Below, one piece after another: positions 51,346 through 61,134 of a stretch of 64,000 nucleotides of DNA. Every line of letters begins with the position of its first letter. Within the stretch, counting starts at the first letter, position 1. The notes below the pieces were generated by a model that was given only the letters and a program-made list of their open reading frames with translations, made no database searches and was not told where the DNA came from. The stretch is taken from the NCBI RefSeq assembly GCF_000786215.1, contig NZ_JROG01000010.1:1-64000 (forward strand), in the 5' to 3' direction. The position numbers and the translations under genes were made by a program. Source of the DNA: Sphingomonas sp. 35-24ZXX (GTDB lineage: Bacteria; Pseudomonadota; Alphaproteobacteria; Sphingomonadales; Sphingomonadaceae).

Positions 51346-52017
51346 TCAGACGCCCGAAACCGCGTCGCCCACATTGATGCGCTGGCCGTTGGTGATGATC
51401 ACGGTGTCGCCCAGCTTCACCTGTTCAAACAGCATCTTGGCAAAGGCGGTCGGCACGCCGATGCAGCCGCGCGTACCATAGCCCCATTCGACATCGCTGC
51501 CGTGGATGGCAACGCCATCGTTGGTCAGCCGCATCATGTACGGCATCGGCGCGTCATACAGGTTGGAGACGTGATCGGCATCCTTCTGGGTGATCGGGAA
51601 AGCGCCCAGCGGGGTCGGCTTTTCCGGCGTGCCATAGAGAATCACCGCCACGCCAATCTCGTGCCCGTCGCGAAAGACCGACAGCGTCTGCGCTTCCAGA
51701 TCGACGGTGATCAGCAGCGGACCCTCGGCAGGGGCGCGGCTTTCGTCCCAGTAGTAATTGCCATGCCCCAGCGGACCATCGATGGTCATGACGCTCTTGA
51801 TGGCATAGCCCGCCTGCTGGGGCGTGGTGATCTGCGACGCCGCGATGGTCTGCACTGGCGTCGCTTCGGCCGTGGCCTGCGATCCGGGCAAGGCCTGGCG
51901 GGCAGACGACTGGATGGCGGCATCGCCGGGCGCGCTGGTCAGCATGGCGGTGACCAGAAGACCGATGCCGGCAAGGATACCGCCGCCGGTGATCTGCCTT
52001 GCACTGGGCCTTTTCAT
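51346..52017 (-). CDS. L,D-transpeptidase (YkuD domain)
   Basis: 223 residues from ATG 52017. Single N-terminal membrane/signal helix (GGGILAGIGLLVTAMLTS), Gln/Ala-rich linker, then the YkuD domain: LLITVDLEAQTLSVFRDG, TPLGAFPITQK and the active site VAIHGSDVEWGYGTRGCIGV with the catalytic Cys and the His. Cross-links peptidoglycan stems 3-3 or attaches proteins. The R-G-C-I-G-V-P replaces the common S-x-G-C-I-R, an accepted variant. Adjacent to the hydroxylase-like gene, same strand. Confidence 0.88.
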   Translation of the reverse strand: MKRPSARQITGGGILAGIGLLVTAMLTSAPGDAAIQSSARQALPGSQATAEATPVQTIAASQITTPQQAGYAIKSVMTIDGPLGHGNYYWDESRAPAEGPLLITVDLEAQTLSVFRDGHEIGVAVILYGTPEKPTPLGAFPITQKDADHVSNLYDAPMPYMMRLTNDGVAIHGSDVEWGYGTRGCIGVPTAFAKMLFEQVKLGDTVIITNGQRINVGDAVSGV

Positions 52018-52348
52018 GATTCCATCGCTCCCGCTTTTGGCCTGTCCGTCACCGCAACACCGCGGCATTGACGAAATGCTAACCATTCCGCGCGCGAATC
52101 GCCAGCACCGCATTGGGCCCGTCCCCGGGCGGGACGGTGCCCGACACCCATGTTAACGGCCGTGGTTACCGCCACCGAGGCGCGGCGGGCACGGCACATA
52201 TGGCTTGCGTATCGCCGGCCATGCGCCTATATGCAGGCCATCCCGACATGGTTGTTGAAGCTTGACGGGCTGGCGCCAACAGGGGCCGGCACCGAAACGC
52301 TTTTGCCGCCATTTCGCCACGAGACCTGTTTATCCGGAAAGCCCGCTG
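52018..52348. other. 331-base gap with likely promoter of the rimP-nusA-infB operon
   Basis: No gene seen. TTGCGT (52205-52210) and TATATG (52228-52233) are 17 bases apart, a credible sigma70 promoter for the rightward operon, leaving a leader of about 110 bases before rimP. The left part (52018-52150) is the upstream region of the L,D-transpeptidase gene. Confidence 0.45.
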
Positions 52349-52927
52349 TTGACTGACCTTGCCGCCGTGTCTGCCCTTGTCGAACCCGAAGCCAATGCGC
52401 TCGGCTTTGATCTCGTGCGCGTGCACCTTTTCGGCGCGGGCGATGAGCGGACGCTGCAGATCATGGCCGAGCGGCCCGACACCGGCCAGCTCAACATCGA
52501 CGATTGCGCCAGCCTGTCGCGGCGCATCTCCGAAGTGTTCGACGCGCTGGAGGAAGCCGGCAAGGATCCGGTGCCCGGATCGTACCGGCTCGAAGTCAGC
52601 TCGCCCGGCATCGACCGCCCGCTGACCCGGCTCAAGGATTTCGGCAACTGGCTGGGGCATGAAGCCCGGCTGGTGCTGCACGAACCCGCGCAGGGCCGCA
52701 AGCAGCTGACCGGCGACCTGCTGTCGCTCGAAGGCGATCAGATCACCGTGCAGGACAAGAAGACTGGCGCGGTCACTGTGCCCCATTCCAATGTGATCAG
52801 TGCCAAGCTGATGCTCACCAACAAGCTGATTGCCGCCACCCGCCCGCTCGATACCAGCGGCGCGGATGACATCGAAGAATTCGACGAAACCCCAGAAATT
52901 GACGCTCTCGAAGAACAGGAAGACTGA
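52349..52927 (+). CDS. rimP: Ribosome maturation factor RimP
   Basis: 192 residues starting at TTG 52349 (GGAAAG upstream). Needed for 30S assembly. LVEPEANALGFDLVRVHLFG and then D-D-C-A-S-L-S-R-R-I-S and the SYRLEVSSPGIDRPLTRLKD block are RimP signatures; the C-terminus is an acidic tail (SGADDIEEFDETPEIDALEE). Immediately upstream of nusA, as in most bacteria. Confidence 0.95.
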   Translation: MTDLAAVSALVEPEANALGFDLVRVHLFGAGDERTLQIMAERPDTGQLNIDDCASLSRRISEVFDALEEAGKDPVPGSYRLEVSSPGIDRPLTRLKDFGNWLGHEARLVLHEPAQGRKQLTGDLLSLEGDQITVQDKKTGAVTVPHSNVISAKLMLTNKLIAATRPLDTSGADDIEEFDETPEIDALEEQED

Positions 52928-52929
52928 CC

Positions 52930-54549
52930 ATGGCCAGCGCCATTTCCGCCAACAAGGCTGAACTTCTCGCCATCGCCAACTCGGTGGCGACCGAAAAGAT
53001 GATCGACAAGTCCATCGTTCTCGAAGCGATGGAAGAGGCGATCCAGCGCGCGGCCCGTGCCCGCTACGGCGCGGAAAACGACATTCGCGCCAAGCTGGAC
53101 GCCAACAGCGGCGATCTTCGCCTGTGGCGCGTCGTCGAGGTGGTCGAGACGGTCGAGGATTATTTCAAGCAGGTCGACGTCAAGGCCGCGCAGAAGCTGC
53201 AGGCAGGTGCCGTGGTCGGCGACTTCATCGTCGATCCGCTTCCCGCTGTTGATCTGGGCCGCATCGATGCGCAGGCCGCCAAGCAGGTGATCTTCCAAAA
53301 GGTTCGCGATGCCGAGCGCGAGCGCCAGCATGAAGAGTTCAAGGACCGCGTGGGCGAGATCATCACCGGCGTCGTCAAGTCGGTTGAGTTTGGCCATGTC
53401 ATCGTCAACCTGGGCCGCGCCGAAGGCGTGATCCGCCGCGAACAGCAGATCCCGCGCGAAGTTGCCCGCGTCGGTGACCGCATCCGCGCGATCATCCTCA
53501 ATGTCCGCCGCGAGAACCGCGGGCCCCAGATCTTCCTCAGCCGTGCGCACCCCGATTTCATGCGCAAGCTGTTCGAACTGGAAGTGCCGGAAATCTACGA
53601 CGGCATCATCCAGATCAAGGCCGCTGCGCGCGATCCGGGTAGCCGCGCCAAGATCGGCGTGATCAGCTATGACAGCAGCATCGATCCGGTTGGTGCCTGC
53701 GTCGGCATGAAGGGCAGCCGCGTGCAGGCCGTCGTGCAGGAAATGCAGGGCGAGAAGATCGACATCATCCCCTGGTCGGAAGACACCGCAACCTTCGTGG
53801 TCAACGCGCTGCAGCCTGCAACGGTCAGCCGCGTGGTGATCGACGAAGAAGAAAGCCGCATCGAAGTCGTCGTTCCCGACGATCAGCTGTCGCTGGCGAT
53901 CGGCCGTCGCGGCCAGAACGTGCGTCTGGCCAGCCAGCTGACCGGTTCTGCCATCGACATCATGACCGAGGCCGAATCGAGCGAGAAGCGCCAGAAGGAA
54001 TTCACCGAGCGTTCCGAGCTGTTCCAGAACGAGCTCGACGTCGATGAAACGCTCTCGCAGCTGCTGGTTGCCGAAGGCTTCAGCGAGCTGGAGGAAGTGG
54101 CTTACGTCTCGCCCGACGAGCTTTCGAGCATCGAAGGCTTTGACGAGGAACTCGCCGCCGAGCTGCAGAACCGCGCGCAGGAAGCGCTCGACCGCCGCGA
54201 GGAAGCTTCGCGCGAGGAACGTCGCGGCCTGGGCGTCGAAGATGCGCTGGCCGAACTGCCGCATCTCACCGAAGCGATGCTGGTGACGCTGGGCAAGGCG
54301 GGCATCAAGACGCTCGACGATCTGGCCGACCTCGCCACCGACGAGCTGATCGCCAAGAAGCGCGTCGAACAGCGTCGCCGCGACAATTCGGCGCCGTCGA
54401 ACAAGCGTCCCGAAGACAAGGGCGGCGTTCTGGCGACCTATGGCCTGAACGAAGAGCAGGGCAACGAGATCATCATGGCGGCCCGCGCGCACTGGTTCGA
54501 GGATGAAGACACGGTTGGGGAGGACGCGAATGCGGAAACTTCCCAATGA
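52930..54549 (+). CDS. nusA: Transcription termination/antitermination factor NusA
   Basis: 539 residues: N-terminal RNA-polymerase-binding domain, S1 domain (GEIITGVVKSVEFGHVIVNL), two KH domains (VGACVGMKGSRVQAVVQEMQ; LAIGRRGQNVRLASQL) and two C-terminal acidic helix-hairpin repeats (VAEGFSELEEVAYVSPDELS, LGKAGIKTLDDLADLATDEL), the usual alphaproteobacterial layout. Overlaps the next gene by 20 bases. Confidence 0.97.
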   Translation: MASAISANKAELLAIANSVATEKMIDKSIVLEAMEEAIQRAARARYGAENDIRAKLDANSGDLRLWRVVEVVETVEDYFKQVDVKAAQKLQAGAVVGDFIVDPLPAVDLGRIDAQAAKQVIFQKVRDAERERQHEEFKDRVGEIITGVVKSVEFGHVIVNLGRAEGVIRREQQIPREVARVGDRIRAIILNVRRENRGPQIFLSRAHPDFMRKLFELEVPEIYDGIIQIKAAARDPGSRAKIGVISYDSSIDPVGACVGMKGSRVQAVVQEMQGEKIDIIPWSEDTATFVVNALQPATVSRVVIDEEESRIEVVVPDDQLSLAIGRRGQNVRLASQLTGSAIDIMTEAESSEKRQKEFTERSELFQNELDVDETLSQLLVAEGFSELEEVAYVSPDELSSIEGFDEELAAELQNRAQEALDRREEASREERRGLGVEDALAELPHLTEAMLVTLGKAGIKTLDDLADLATDELIAKKRVEQRRRDNSAPSNKRPEDKGGVLATYGLNEEQGNEIIMAARAHWFEDEDTVGEDANAETSQ

Positions 54550-55237
54550 CACGGTTGCTGATCTAGCAGCCGACGCGCCTACCCCCTCTGCCGACACCGC
54601 AGAAGGTCCCATTCGCCGCTGTATCCTCAGCGGCGAGCGGGACGAGCGTGCGCATCTGATCCGCCTCGCCATCAGCCCCGATGGCGTTGTCGCCCCCGAC
54701 GTGCGCGCCAAGGCGCCCGGGCGCGGCGCGTGGATCGGGGTCAATCGTGCTCAACTGGAAGAGGCGATCGCCAAGGGGAAACTCAAGGGCGCGCTCGCCC
54801 GCGCGTTCAAGACCGGCCCGGTCACCATTCCCGACGATCTGCCAGCAGCCATCGAGGAAGCGCTGACCCGCGCATTGCTCGACCGGCTGGGGCTGGAAGC
54901 ACGGTCGGGCACGCTGCTGACCGGGTCAGACCGGATCGCCGAGACGGCGCGGCGCGGCAAGGTCGAGATGCTACTGCATGCGAGCGACGCTTCTGCCGAT
55001 GGCAATGGCAAGCTTGACCAAGCCTGGCGCGTGGGAAGTGAAACCGAAGGCAGCGGCAATCGCGGCATAGTATTGCCTGTAGACCGCACCCGCCTGTCTG
55101 TGGCATTGGGGCGCGACAACGCGGTACATGTTGCGCTGACCGATCATCGCGCCGCCGCGCGCATTGACCAGTTTCTTGGCCGATTGCTGCATTTCAAAGG
55201 GGAGGGGGCTGAACCTGCCCCCCGCATGACGATCTAG
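54530..55237 (+). CDS. YlxR/DUF448 (RnpM-like) fused to L7Ae-type domain
   Basis: 235 residues from ATG 54530, preceded by GGGGAGGA. The N-terminal DUF448 domain has IRRCILSGERDERAHLIRLA and APGRGAWIGVNRAQLEEAIA; residues about 125-225 form an L7Ae/YlxQ-like RNA-binding domain (LLTGSDRIAETARRGKVEML...). Such proteins sit between nusA and infB in Alphaproteobacteria and are RNA-binding; YlxR in Firmicutes binds RNase P. Role here inferred by position. Confidence 0.9.
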   Translation: MRKLPNDTVADLAADAPTPSADTAEGPIRRCILSGERDERAHLIRLAISPDGVVAPDVRAKAPGRGAWIGVNRAQLEEAIAKGKLKGALARAFKTGPVTIPDDLPAAIEEALTRALLDRLGLEARSGTLLTGSDRIAETARRGKVEMLLHASDASADGNGKLDQAWRVGSETEGSGNRGIVLPVDRTRLSVALGRDNAVHVALTDHRAAARIDQFLGRLLHFKGEGAEPAPRMTI

Positions 55238-55331
55238 CGCGCATTGGCGTGCGTGGATCGCCCCACGCGGACCGGTGATGTGCCAGCACATCGCCTGACG
55301 TGACGTATTTATTGAGGATTGAGTCTGTTCG

Positions 55332-57896
55332 ATGAGTGAAGATACCGAAAACAAGCCGACGCTGGGTCGCAAGCCTCTGGGGCTGAAGCGTTCTGTCGAG
55401 GCAGGCGAAGTCAAGCAGACGTTCAGCCATGGCCGCACCAACAAGGTTGTGGTCGAAGTGAAGCGCCGCAAGCTCGTCGGCAAGCCGGGCGAAGCGCCCG
55501 TTGCCGCGCCTGCCCCCGCACCCGCTCCGGCCCCGACGCCCGCCCCTGAGGCAGCACCGCCGCCGCCGCCGCCCGCCCCTCGCCCGCAGCCGACCACGAT
55601 GGCGAGCCGTCGCGAGCTGCAGGAACGCCTGCTGCGCGAAGCCGAAGAAGCACGCCTGTCGTCGCTGGAAGAGGCCCGTCGCCGCGAGACCGAGGAAAAG
55701 CAGCGCGCTGCCGAGGAAGCCCGTCTTCGCGCCGAAGAGCAGCGCAAGGCTGCCGAAGCACCGGCCCCGGCCGAAGCTCCCGCCGCATCGCCCGAGCCCG
55801 CACCGGACGCGCCCGTCGCGACCGAAGCCAGCGCGCCGGCACCTGCTGCAGCTGCAACCGAGCAGCAGGCCAAGCCCGCCGCCGAGGAAGCCCGCGCTGC
55901 GCCGCCACCGCGTCGCTTCACGCCGGTGGCCCCTGCCCCGCGCCCTGAAATCAAGCCGAAGAAGACGGCCGGTGCCAAGGTGGTCGACAACCGTCGCCAG
56001 TCGGGCAAGCTGACCGTCAGCAAGGCGCTGAACGAAGGCGATGGCGGTGCCCGTGCACGCAGCCTCGCCGCGCTCAAGCGCGCGCGCGACAAGGAACGTC
56101 GCCTGCACATGTCGGGCCAGAGCCGCGATGCGCAGCCCAAGCAGGTCCGCGACGTCGTCGTGCCCGAAGTGATCACCATCCAGGAACTTGCCAACCGCAT
56201 GGCGGAAAAGGGTTCGGATCTGGTCAAGTCGCTGTTCAAGCTGGGCATGATGGTTACCATCAACGAGGCGATCGATCAGGACACCGCCGAACTGCTGGTC
56301 GAGGAATTCGGCCACAAGATCACGCGCGTGTCCGATTCCGACGTGGAAATCGATCATGACGCCGATGTCGATGCCGATGAGACGCTGTCGCCGCGTGCGC
56401 CGGTCGTCACCATCATGGGCCATGTCGATCACGGCAAGACCAGCCTGCTCGATGCCCTGCGCGGCACCGATGTGGTCGCTGGCGAAGCGGGCGGCATCAC
56501 CCAGCATATCGGCGCCTATCAGGTGCAGGTTGCCTCGGGCGACAAGATCACCTTCCTCGACACCCCGGGCCACTCGGCCTTCTCCGAGATGCGCGCCCGC
56601 GGTGCCAACGTCACCGATATCGTCATCCTGGTGGTGGCGGCCGATGACGGCCTGATGCCGCAGACGATCGAGGCGATCAACCACACCAAGGCGGCCGGCG
56701 TGCCGATGATCGTGGCGATCAACAAGGTCGACAAGGACGGTGCCAACCCGCAGAAGATCCGCGAACGCCTGCTCGAGCACGAGGTCATCGTGGAAGCGAT
56801 GTCGGGTGAAGTGCAGGATGTGGAAGTTTCCGCGCTCAAGAAGATCAACCTTGAAGGGCTGGTCGACAAGATCCTGCTGCAGGCCGAACTGCTCGAACTG
56901 AAGGCCAACCCCGATCGCGCGGCCGAAGCCGTCGTCATCGAGGCCAAGCTGGACAAGGGCCGCGGCCCCGTGGCCACCGTTCTGGTGCAGCGCGGAACGC
57001 TCAAGAAGGGTGACATCTTCGTCGTCGGCGAACAGTCGGGCAAGGTCCGTGCGCTGATCAACGACAAGGGCAAGCAGGTCAATTCTGCCGGTCCGTCGGA
57101 ACCGGTCGAAGTTCTGGGCCTGACCGGCGTGCCGTCTGCGGGCGACAAGCTGACCGTGGTCGAGAACGAACAGCGTGCGCGTGAAGTCGCCGATTACCGC
57201 CGCCAGAAGGCGCTCGAAAAGCGCACGACGATGGCACCGGCGAATATCGACACGATGTTCTCCTCGCTCGCCGCCAACCGTGCCAAGGAATATCCGGTGC
57301 TGGTCAAGGGCGACGTGCAGGGTTCGGTCGAAGCGATTGTTACCGCGCTCAACAAGATCTCGACCGACGACATCAAGGCCCGCGTGCTGCACGCTGGCGT
57401 GGGTGCCATCACCGAGTCCGACGTGACGCTGGCCAAGGCCTCGAACGCGCCGATCATCGGCTTCAATGTCCGCGCCAACGCGCAGGCACGGGCGCTGGCG
57501 ACGCGTGATGGCGTTCGGTTCAAGTATTTCGACGTCATCTATGACCTGCTCGACGATATTCGCGGCGAGATGGCAGGGGTCCTTGGCCCAGAGCGTATCG
57601 AAACCATCGTCGGCCGTGCGGAGATCAAGGAAATCTTCCCCGCGGGCAAGAAGGATAAGGCGGCCGGTCTGCTGGTTACCGACGGCATCATGCGCAAGGG
57701 GCTTTATGCCCGCATCACGCGCGACGATGTCATCGTCAGCAAGACGGTCATCGCCTCGCTCCGTCGCTTCAAGGACGATGTTGCCGAAGTGCGCGCAGGT
57801 CTGGAATGCGGCGTGGTGCTGCAGGATACGAACGACATCAAGCCGGGCGATATCCTCGAGACGTTCGACGTCGAAATGCGCGACCGCACCCTGTAA
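55332..57896 (+). CDS. infB: Translation initiation factor IF-2
   Basis: 854 residues. A 290-residue N-terminal region rich in Ala, Pro, Glu and Arg precedes the IF2_N motif ([20 protein letters not shown]) and the GTPase domain: G1 [20 protein letters not shown]3 DTPGHSAF, G4 NKVDKD. Domains II, III and IV ([20 protein letters not shown]) are complete. It recruits fMet-tRNA to the 30S subunit. Confidence 0.97.
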   Translation: MSEDTENKPTLGRKPLGLKRSVEAGEVKQTFSHGRTNKVVVEVKRRKLVGKPGEAPVAAPAPAPAPAPTPAPEAAPPPPPPAPRPQPTTMASRRELQERLLREAEEARLSSLEEARRRETEEKQRAAEEARLRAEEQRKAAEAPAPAEAPAASPEPAPDAPVATEASAPAPAAAATEQQAKPAAEEARAAPPPRRFTPVAPAPRPEIKPKKTAGAKVVDNRRQSGKLTVSKALNEGDGGARARSLAALKRARDKERRLHMSGQSRDAQPKQVRDVVVPEVITIQELANRMAEKGSDLVKSLFKLGMMVTINEAIDQDTAELLVEEFGHKITRVSDSDVEIDHDADVDADETLSPRAPVVTIMGHVDHGKTSLLDALRGTDVVAGEAGGITQHIGAYQVQVASGDKITFLDTPGHSAFSEMRARGANVTDIVILVVAADDGLMPQTIEAINHTKAAGVPMIVAINKVDKDGANPQKIRERLLEHEVIVEAMSGEVQDVEVSALKKINLEGLVDKILLQAELLELKANPDRAAEAVVIEAKLDKGRGPVATVLVQRGTLKKGDIFVVGEQSGKVRALINDKGKQVNSAGPSEPVEVLGLTGVPSAGDKLTVVENEQRAREVADYRRQKALEKRTTMAPANIDTMFSSLAANRAKEYPVLVKGDVQGSVEAIVTALNKISTDDIKARVLHAGVGAITESDVTLAKASNAPIIGFNVRANAQARALATRDGVRFKYFDVIYDLLDDIRGEMAGVLGPERIETIVGRAEIKEIFPAGKKDKAAGLLVTDGIMRKGLYARITRDDVIVSKTVIASLRRFKDDVAEVRAGLECGVVLQDTNDIKPGDILETFDVEMRDRTL

Positions 57897-57962
57897 TTCG
57901 TGACCTCCGCCGCCTGATGATCCGTCCGGATCGCAGGCGGCGGGGTGTCGTGAAAGGACATT

Positions 57963-58364
57963 ATGGCCAAGCATAACGATACCAGCCCCGAAGGGCGATC
58001 GGTCCGCGTTCTGCGCGTGGGTGAACAGGTGCGCCACGTGCTGTCGGACCTGCTCGCGCGCGGCGAGGTGCACGACGACGTGCTGACCTCCATCACCGTG
58101 TCGGTCACCGAAGTGCGCATGTCCCCCGACCTGCGGCACGCCACTGTCTTCGTCAAACCGCTGCTCGGCAAGGACGAGGAGGTGGTGCTCAAAGCGCTGC
58201 GCACCAATACCGCCTTCTTCCAGAAGGAGGTCGCCTCGCGCGTCCGCACCAAATATGCCGCGAAACTCAAGTTCCTCGCCGATGACAGCTTCGATACCGG
58301 AAGCCATATCGACAAGCTGCTGAGCGCGCCCAAGGTGGCGCAGGATCTGGGCAAGGACGATTGA
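57963..58364 (+). CDS. rbfA: Ribosome-binding factor A
   Basis: 133 residues. [20 protein letters not shown] and [20 protein letters not shown] are the RbfA KH-like fold; the C-terminus continues [19 protein letters not shown]. It aids 16S rRNA 5'-end maturation and cold adaptation. Follows infB by 66 bases. Confidence 0.96.
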   Translation: MAKHNDTSPEGRSVRVLRVGEQVRHVLSDLLARGEVHDDVLTSITVSVTEVRMSPDLRHATVFVKPLLGKDEEVVLKALRTNTAFFQKEVASRVRTKYAAKLKFLADDSFDTGSHIDKLLSAPKVAQDLGKDD

Positions 58365-58411
58365 GTCCGCTATTTTGGTGACCGTTGCGGGCTATCTGGC
58401 GGGGGGTTGCG

Positions 58412-58576
58412 ATGACGGACAAGGTTTACCAGGTCAGGATGTCGACTCGCGGCCGTGTCACGATTCCCGCCGCCATTCGCAAAAGCCTTGGCATCCGTGG
58501 CGGTGAGGCCGCAAGGTTTGAACCACAGCCCGATGGCTCTCTCGCCATGACGGTTGGTGAGAGCGCCAAACCCTGA
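58412..58576 (+). CDS. AbrB/MazE-type DNA-binding protein
   Basis: 54 residues forming one swapped-hairpin domain: VRMSTRGRVTIPAAIRKSLG is the AbrB/SpoVT signature. Usually an antitoxin, but no PIN/MazF toxin follows; instead the stop overlaps the thymidine kinase start (TGATG). Either an orphan antitoxin or a small regulator of the tdk operon. Confidence 0.85.
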   Translation: MTDKVYQVRMSTRGRVTIPAAIRKSLGIRGGEAARFEPQPDGSLAMTVGESAKP

Positions 58577-59151
58577 TGGCCAAGCTCTATTTCTACTATG
58601 CCTCGATGAACGCGGGCAAATCGTCCACGCTGCTGCAGGCGGCGTTCAACTATGCCGAGCGCGGGATGCGCGCGATGCTGTGGACGGCGGCGCATGACGA
58701 CCGGTTCGGCACCGGGCAGATCACCTCGCGCATCGGCTTGCAGGCGCCCGCGCATCTGTTCGAGAGCGACACCGACATCTTTGCCGCGGTGGCGCTCGAC
58801 CTTGCATCTGCTCCGCTCGATTGCGTGCTGGTCGATGAAGCCCAGTTCCTCACCAAGGCACAGGTGTTCCAGTGCGCGCGCATCTGCGACGAGCTCAAGA
58901 TTCCGGTGCTGTGCTATGGCCTGCGCACCGATTTCCAGGCCGAGCTGTTCCCAGGCAGCGCGCAGCTGCTCGCCATCGCCGACCATCTCGTCGAGCTGAA
59001 GGCGGTGTGCGAATGTGGCGCCAAGGCGACGATGAACCTGCGCGTCGATGCCAGCGGCCAGGCGGTGAAGACCGGCGCGCAGACCGAGATCGGCGGCAAT
59101 GACCGGTATATCGCCTTGTGCCGCAAGCATTTCATGGCGCGGATGGCATGA
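58576..59151 (+). CDS. tdk: Thymidine kinase
   Basis: 191 residues. Type II thymidine kinase for salvage: P-loop YASMNAGKSSTLLQAAFNYA, DEAQFL Walker B and the Zn-binding lasso with C-E-C-G and C-R-K-H. Complete. Coupled by overlap to the AbrB-like gene upstream and to the acetyltransferase downstream (ATGA at 59148). Confidence 0.95.
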   Translation: MAKLYFYYASMNAGKSSTLLQAAFNYAERGMRAMLWTAAHDDRFGTGQITSRIGLQAPAHLFESDTDIFAAVALDLASAPLDCVLVDEAQFLTKAQVFQCARICDELKIPVLCYGLRTDFQAELFPGSAQLLAIADHLVELKAVCECGAKATMNLRVDASGQAVKTGAQTEIGGNDRYIALCRKHFMARMA

Positions 59152-59693
59152 GCGATCTGCGCACCGTTCTGGTCGATGGTGATGTCAGGCTCGAGCCGCT
59201 GGCCGACCATCACATCGAACCGCTGCGCGCTGCGTGTGCGCGCGATACCGATATCTGGGAAATCTATCCGGTCTCGATGCTGGGCGAGCATTTCGACCGC
59301 GCGATGGAAGACTTCCACGCCACCACCAACTGGGTGCGCTTTGCGGTGCTGCACCGCGACGTGCTGGTCGGGATGACGAGCTACATCAACCCCGACGAGC
59401 GCAACCATGTGGTCGAGATCGGTGGCAGCTATATCGAGCCCACCGCGCGCGGCAGCGCCGGGGTCAACACGCGCATGAAGCGGCTGATGATCGCCCATGC
59501 CTTCGCCTGCGGCTTCACCCGGATCGAATTTCGCGTCGATTCGCGCAATCTGCGCAGCCAGGCTGCGGTGCTCAAGCTGGGCGCGGTGCACGAAGGCACG
59601 CTGCGCCGCAACCGCATCACCTGGACCGGCTATGTCCGCGATACCTGCGTGTTCGGCCTGTTGCGTGACGATCGGTCCCCCACCCCCTCCTGA
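59148..59693 (+). CDS. GNAT family N-acetyltransferase
   Basis: 181 residues from ATG 59148. RLEPLADHHIEPLRAACARD opens a RimJ/RimL-like fold, with the cofactor loop IEPTARGSAGVNTRMKRLMI (S-A-G-V-N in place of the usual G-x-G) and a C-terminal VDSRNLRSQAAVLKLGAVHE. Substrate unknown. Coupled to tdk. Confidence 0.88.
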   Translation: MSDLRTVLVDGDVRLEPLADHHIEPLRAACARDTDIWEIYPVSMLGEHFDRAMEDFHATTNWVRFAVLHRDVLVGMTSYINPDERNHVVEIGGSYIEPTARGSAGVNTRMKRLMIAHAFACGFTRIEFRVDSRNLRSQAAVLKLGAVHEGTLRRNRITWTGYVRDTCVFGLLRDDRSPTPS

Positions 59694-59733
59694 GCATTTG
59701 GTGGGGCCTGATAACAGTGCTAACGGGCCGCAG

Positions 59734-60630
59734 ATGCATGGATGGATCATTCTCGACAAGCCCTACGCGATGGGTTCGACCGACGCGGTCAGTGCGGTCA
59801 AGCGCGTCTTTCGTCAGGGCGGCTTCGGCAAGGTCAAGGTCGGGCACGGTGGTACGCTCGACCCGCTGGCAACCGGCGTGCTGCCGATCGCGCTGGGCGA
59901 GGCGACCAAGCTGACCGGCCAGATGCTCAACGGCGACAAGACCTATGATTTCACGATCGCCTTCGGGGTGGAGACCGACACGCTCGACATCGAAGGCAAG
60001 GCGATCGCGCACAGCGATGGGCTACCGACGCTGGAGCAGATCGAAGCGGTGCTGCCGCGGTTTACCGGACCGATCGAACAGGTGCCGCCTGCCTATTCCG
60101 CGCTGAAGGTGGACGGCAAGCGGGCCTATGATCTGGCGCGGGCGGGCGAGGAGGTGGAACTGGCGAGCCGGGCAGTGACGGTGCACGCTTTGACAGTCTC
60201 GCCGGCATCGGCAGGGGAACGCGATTCCGTCACGTTGACCGCCCATGTCTCCAAGGGCACCTACATCCGCAGCCTTGCGCGCGACATCGCACGGGCGCTG
60301 GGAACCGTGGGCCATGTCACCATGCTGCGCCGCACCCAGGCCGGGCCGTTCGGGCTCGCCCAGGCGATTTCGCTGGACAAACTGGACGAAATCCGCCAAG
60401 GCGCGGCCCCAGAAGACGTAATCTTGCCATTCGAGGCAGGGCTGGACGACATCCCGGCTCTAGACCTCACTCCCGATCAGGCAAGGCGGCTCCGCATGGG
60501 GCAGGTCGTGACCGGGATTGCCGCACACGATGGGCGTTATTGGGCGCGGGGGAGTGATGATACTCCGCTCGCTCTCGTGACGCTTTCGGACCAGGAGGTC
60601 CGGGTGGTGCGCGGTTTCAACTTTGGATAG
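59734..60630 (+). CDS. truB: tRNA pseudouridine(55) synthase TruB
   Basis: 298 residues from ATG 59734 (MHGWIILDKPYAMGSTDAVS). Catalytic Asp in VGHGGTLDPLATGVLPIALG; the P-P-A-Y-S-A-L-K-V-D-G-K-R-A-Y motif and the K-G-T-Y-I-R-S-L block are present. Makes pseudouridine 55 in the tRNA T loop. Last enzyme before rpsO. Confidence 0.96.
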   Translation: MHGWIILDKPYAMGSTDAVSAVKRVFRQGGFGKVKVGHGGTLDPLATGVLPIALGEATKLTGQMLNGDKTYDFTIAFGVETDTLDIEGKAIAHSDGLPTLEQIEAVLPRFTGPIEQVPPAYSALKVDGKRAYDLARAGEEVELASRAVTVHALTVSPASAGERDSVTLTAHVSKGTYIRSLARDIARALGTVGHVTMLRRTQAGPFGLAQAISLDKLDEIRQGAAPEDVILPFEAGLDDIPALDLTPDQARRLRMGQVVTGIAAHDGRYWARGSDDTPLALVTLSDQEVRVVRGFNFG

Positions 60631-60651
60631 ATGTTCGAGGAACGAAGACAC

Positions 60652-60921
60652 ATGACGATTACCGCAGAGCGCAAGGAAGAAGTGATCAAGGAACATGCGC
60701 GCGAGGCCGGCGACACCGGTTCGCCCGAGGTACAGGTTGCCATCCTGACCGAGCGCATCAACAACCTGACCGACCACTTCAAGGCGCACCACAAAGACAA
60801 CCACTCGCGTCGCGGCCTGCTGATGATGGTCAACAAGCGCCGCTCGCTGCTGGACTATCTGAAGAAGAAGGACGCCGCACGCTACAGCGACCTGATCGCC
60901 AAGCTGGGTCTTCGCAAATAA
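60652..60921 (+). CDS. rpsO: 30S ribosomal protein S15
   Basis: 89 residues: [40 protein letters not shown] and [17 protein letters not shown] are canonical S15. Ribosome site AGGAACG upstream of ATG 60652. Followed by a strong hairpin terminator. Confidence 0.98.
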   Translation: MTITAERKEEVIKEHAREAGDTGSPEVQVAILTERINNLTDHFKAHHKDNHSRRGLLMMVNKRRSLLDYLKKKDAARYSDLIAKLGLRK

Positions 60922-60931
60922 GAATTCTCGG

Positions 60932-60958
60932 ACGGCCCCCCAGCGGGGCCGTTCGTTT
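60932..60958 (+). terminator. Rho-independent terminator after rpsO
   Basis: ACGGCCCC pairs with GGGGCCGT (60945-60952) around a five-base loop, followed by TCGTTT. Confidence 0.75.
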
Positions 60959-61032
60959 ATCCGCGCCCCTGAAATTTGCCGGGCGCGGCACTCTACGGAC
61001 CTTCTCCGCAATGAGGCGGATCAAGGCCAGCC

Positions 61033-61078
61033 GGGGCAGCAGAACAGCCCCGAACCGCGCCAGGCCGGTCAGCCTGGC
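61033..61078 (+). promoter_or_regulatory. Stem-loops in the pnp leader
   Basis: GGGGC/GCCCC (61033-61037, 61047-61051) and GCCAGGC/GCCTGGC (61059-61065, 61072-61078) lie in tandem 57 bases before the pnp ATG. In enterobacteria a processed leader hairpin mediates PNPase autocontrol; a similar role here is only suggested by position. Confidence 0.35.
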
Positions 61079-61134
61079 ACTTTGAAGAGGCCCCGGTCCG
61101 CAATAGGGCGCATCGGGTTCGATAAGGAAAATCC

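Noticed and set aside
55194-58307. A 1037-codon open frame antisense to infB
   Set aside because: High-GC third-position bias leaves long open frames opposite real genes; infB is certain, and the antisense product is low-complexity His/Arg/Asp-rich with no domain.
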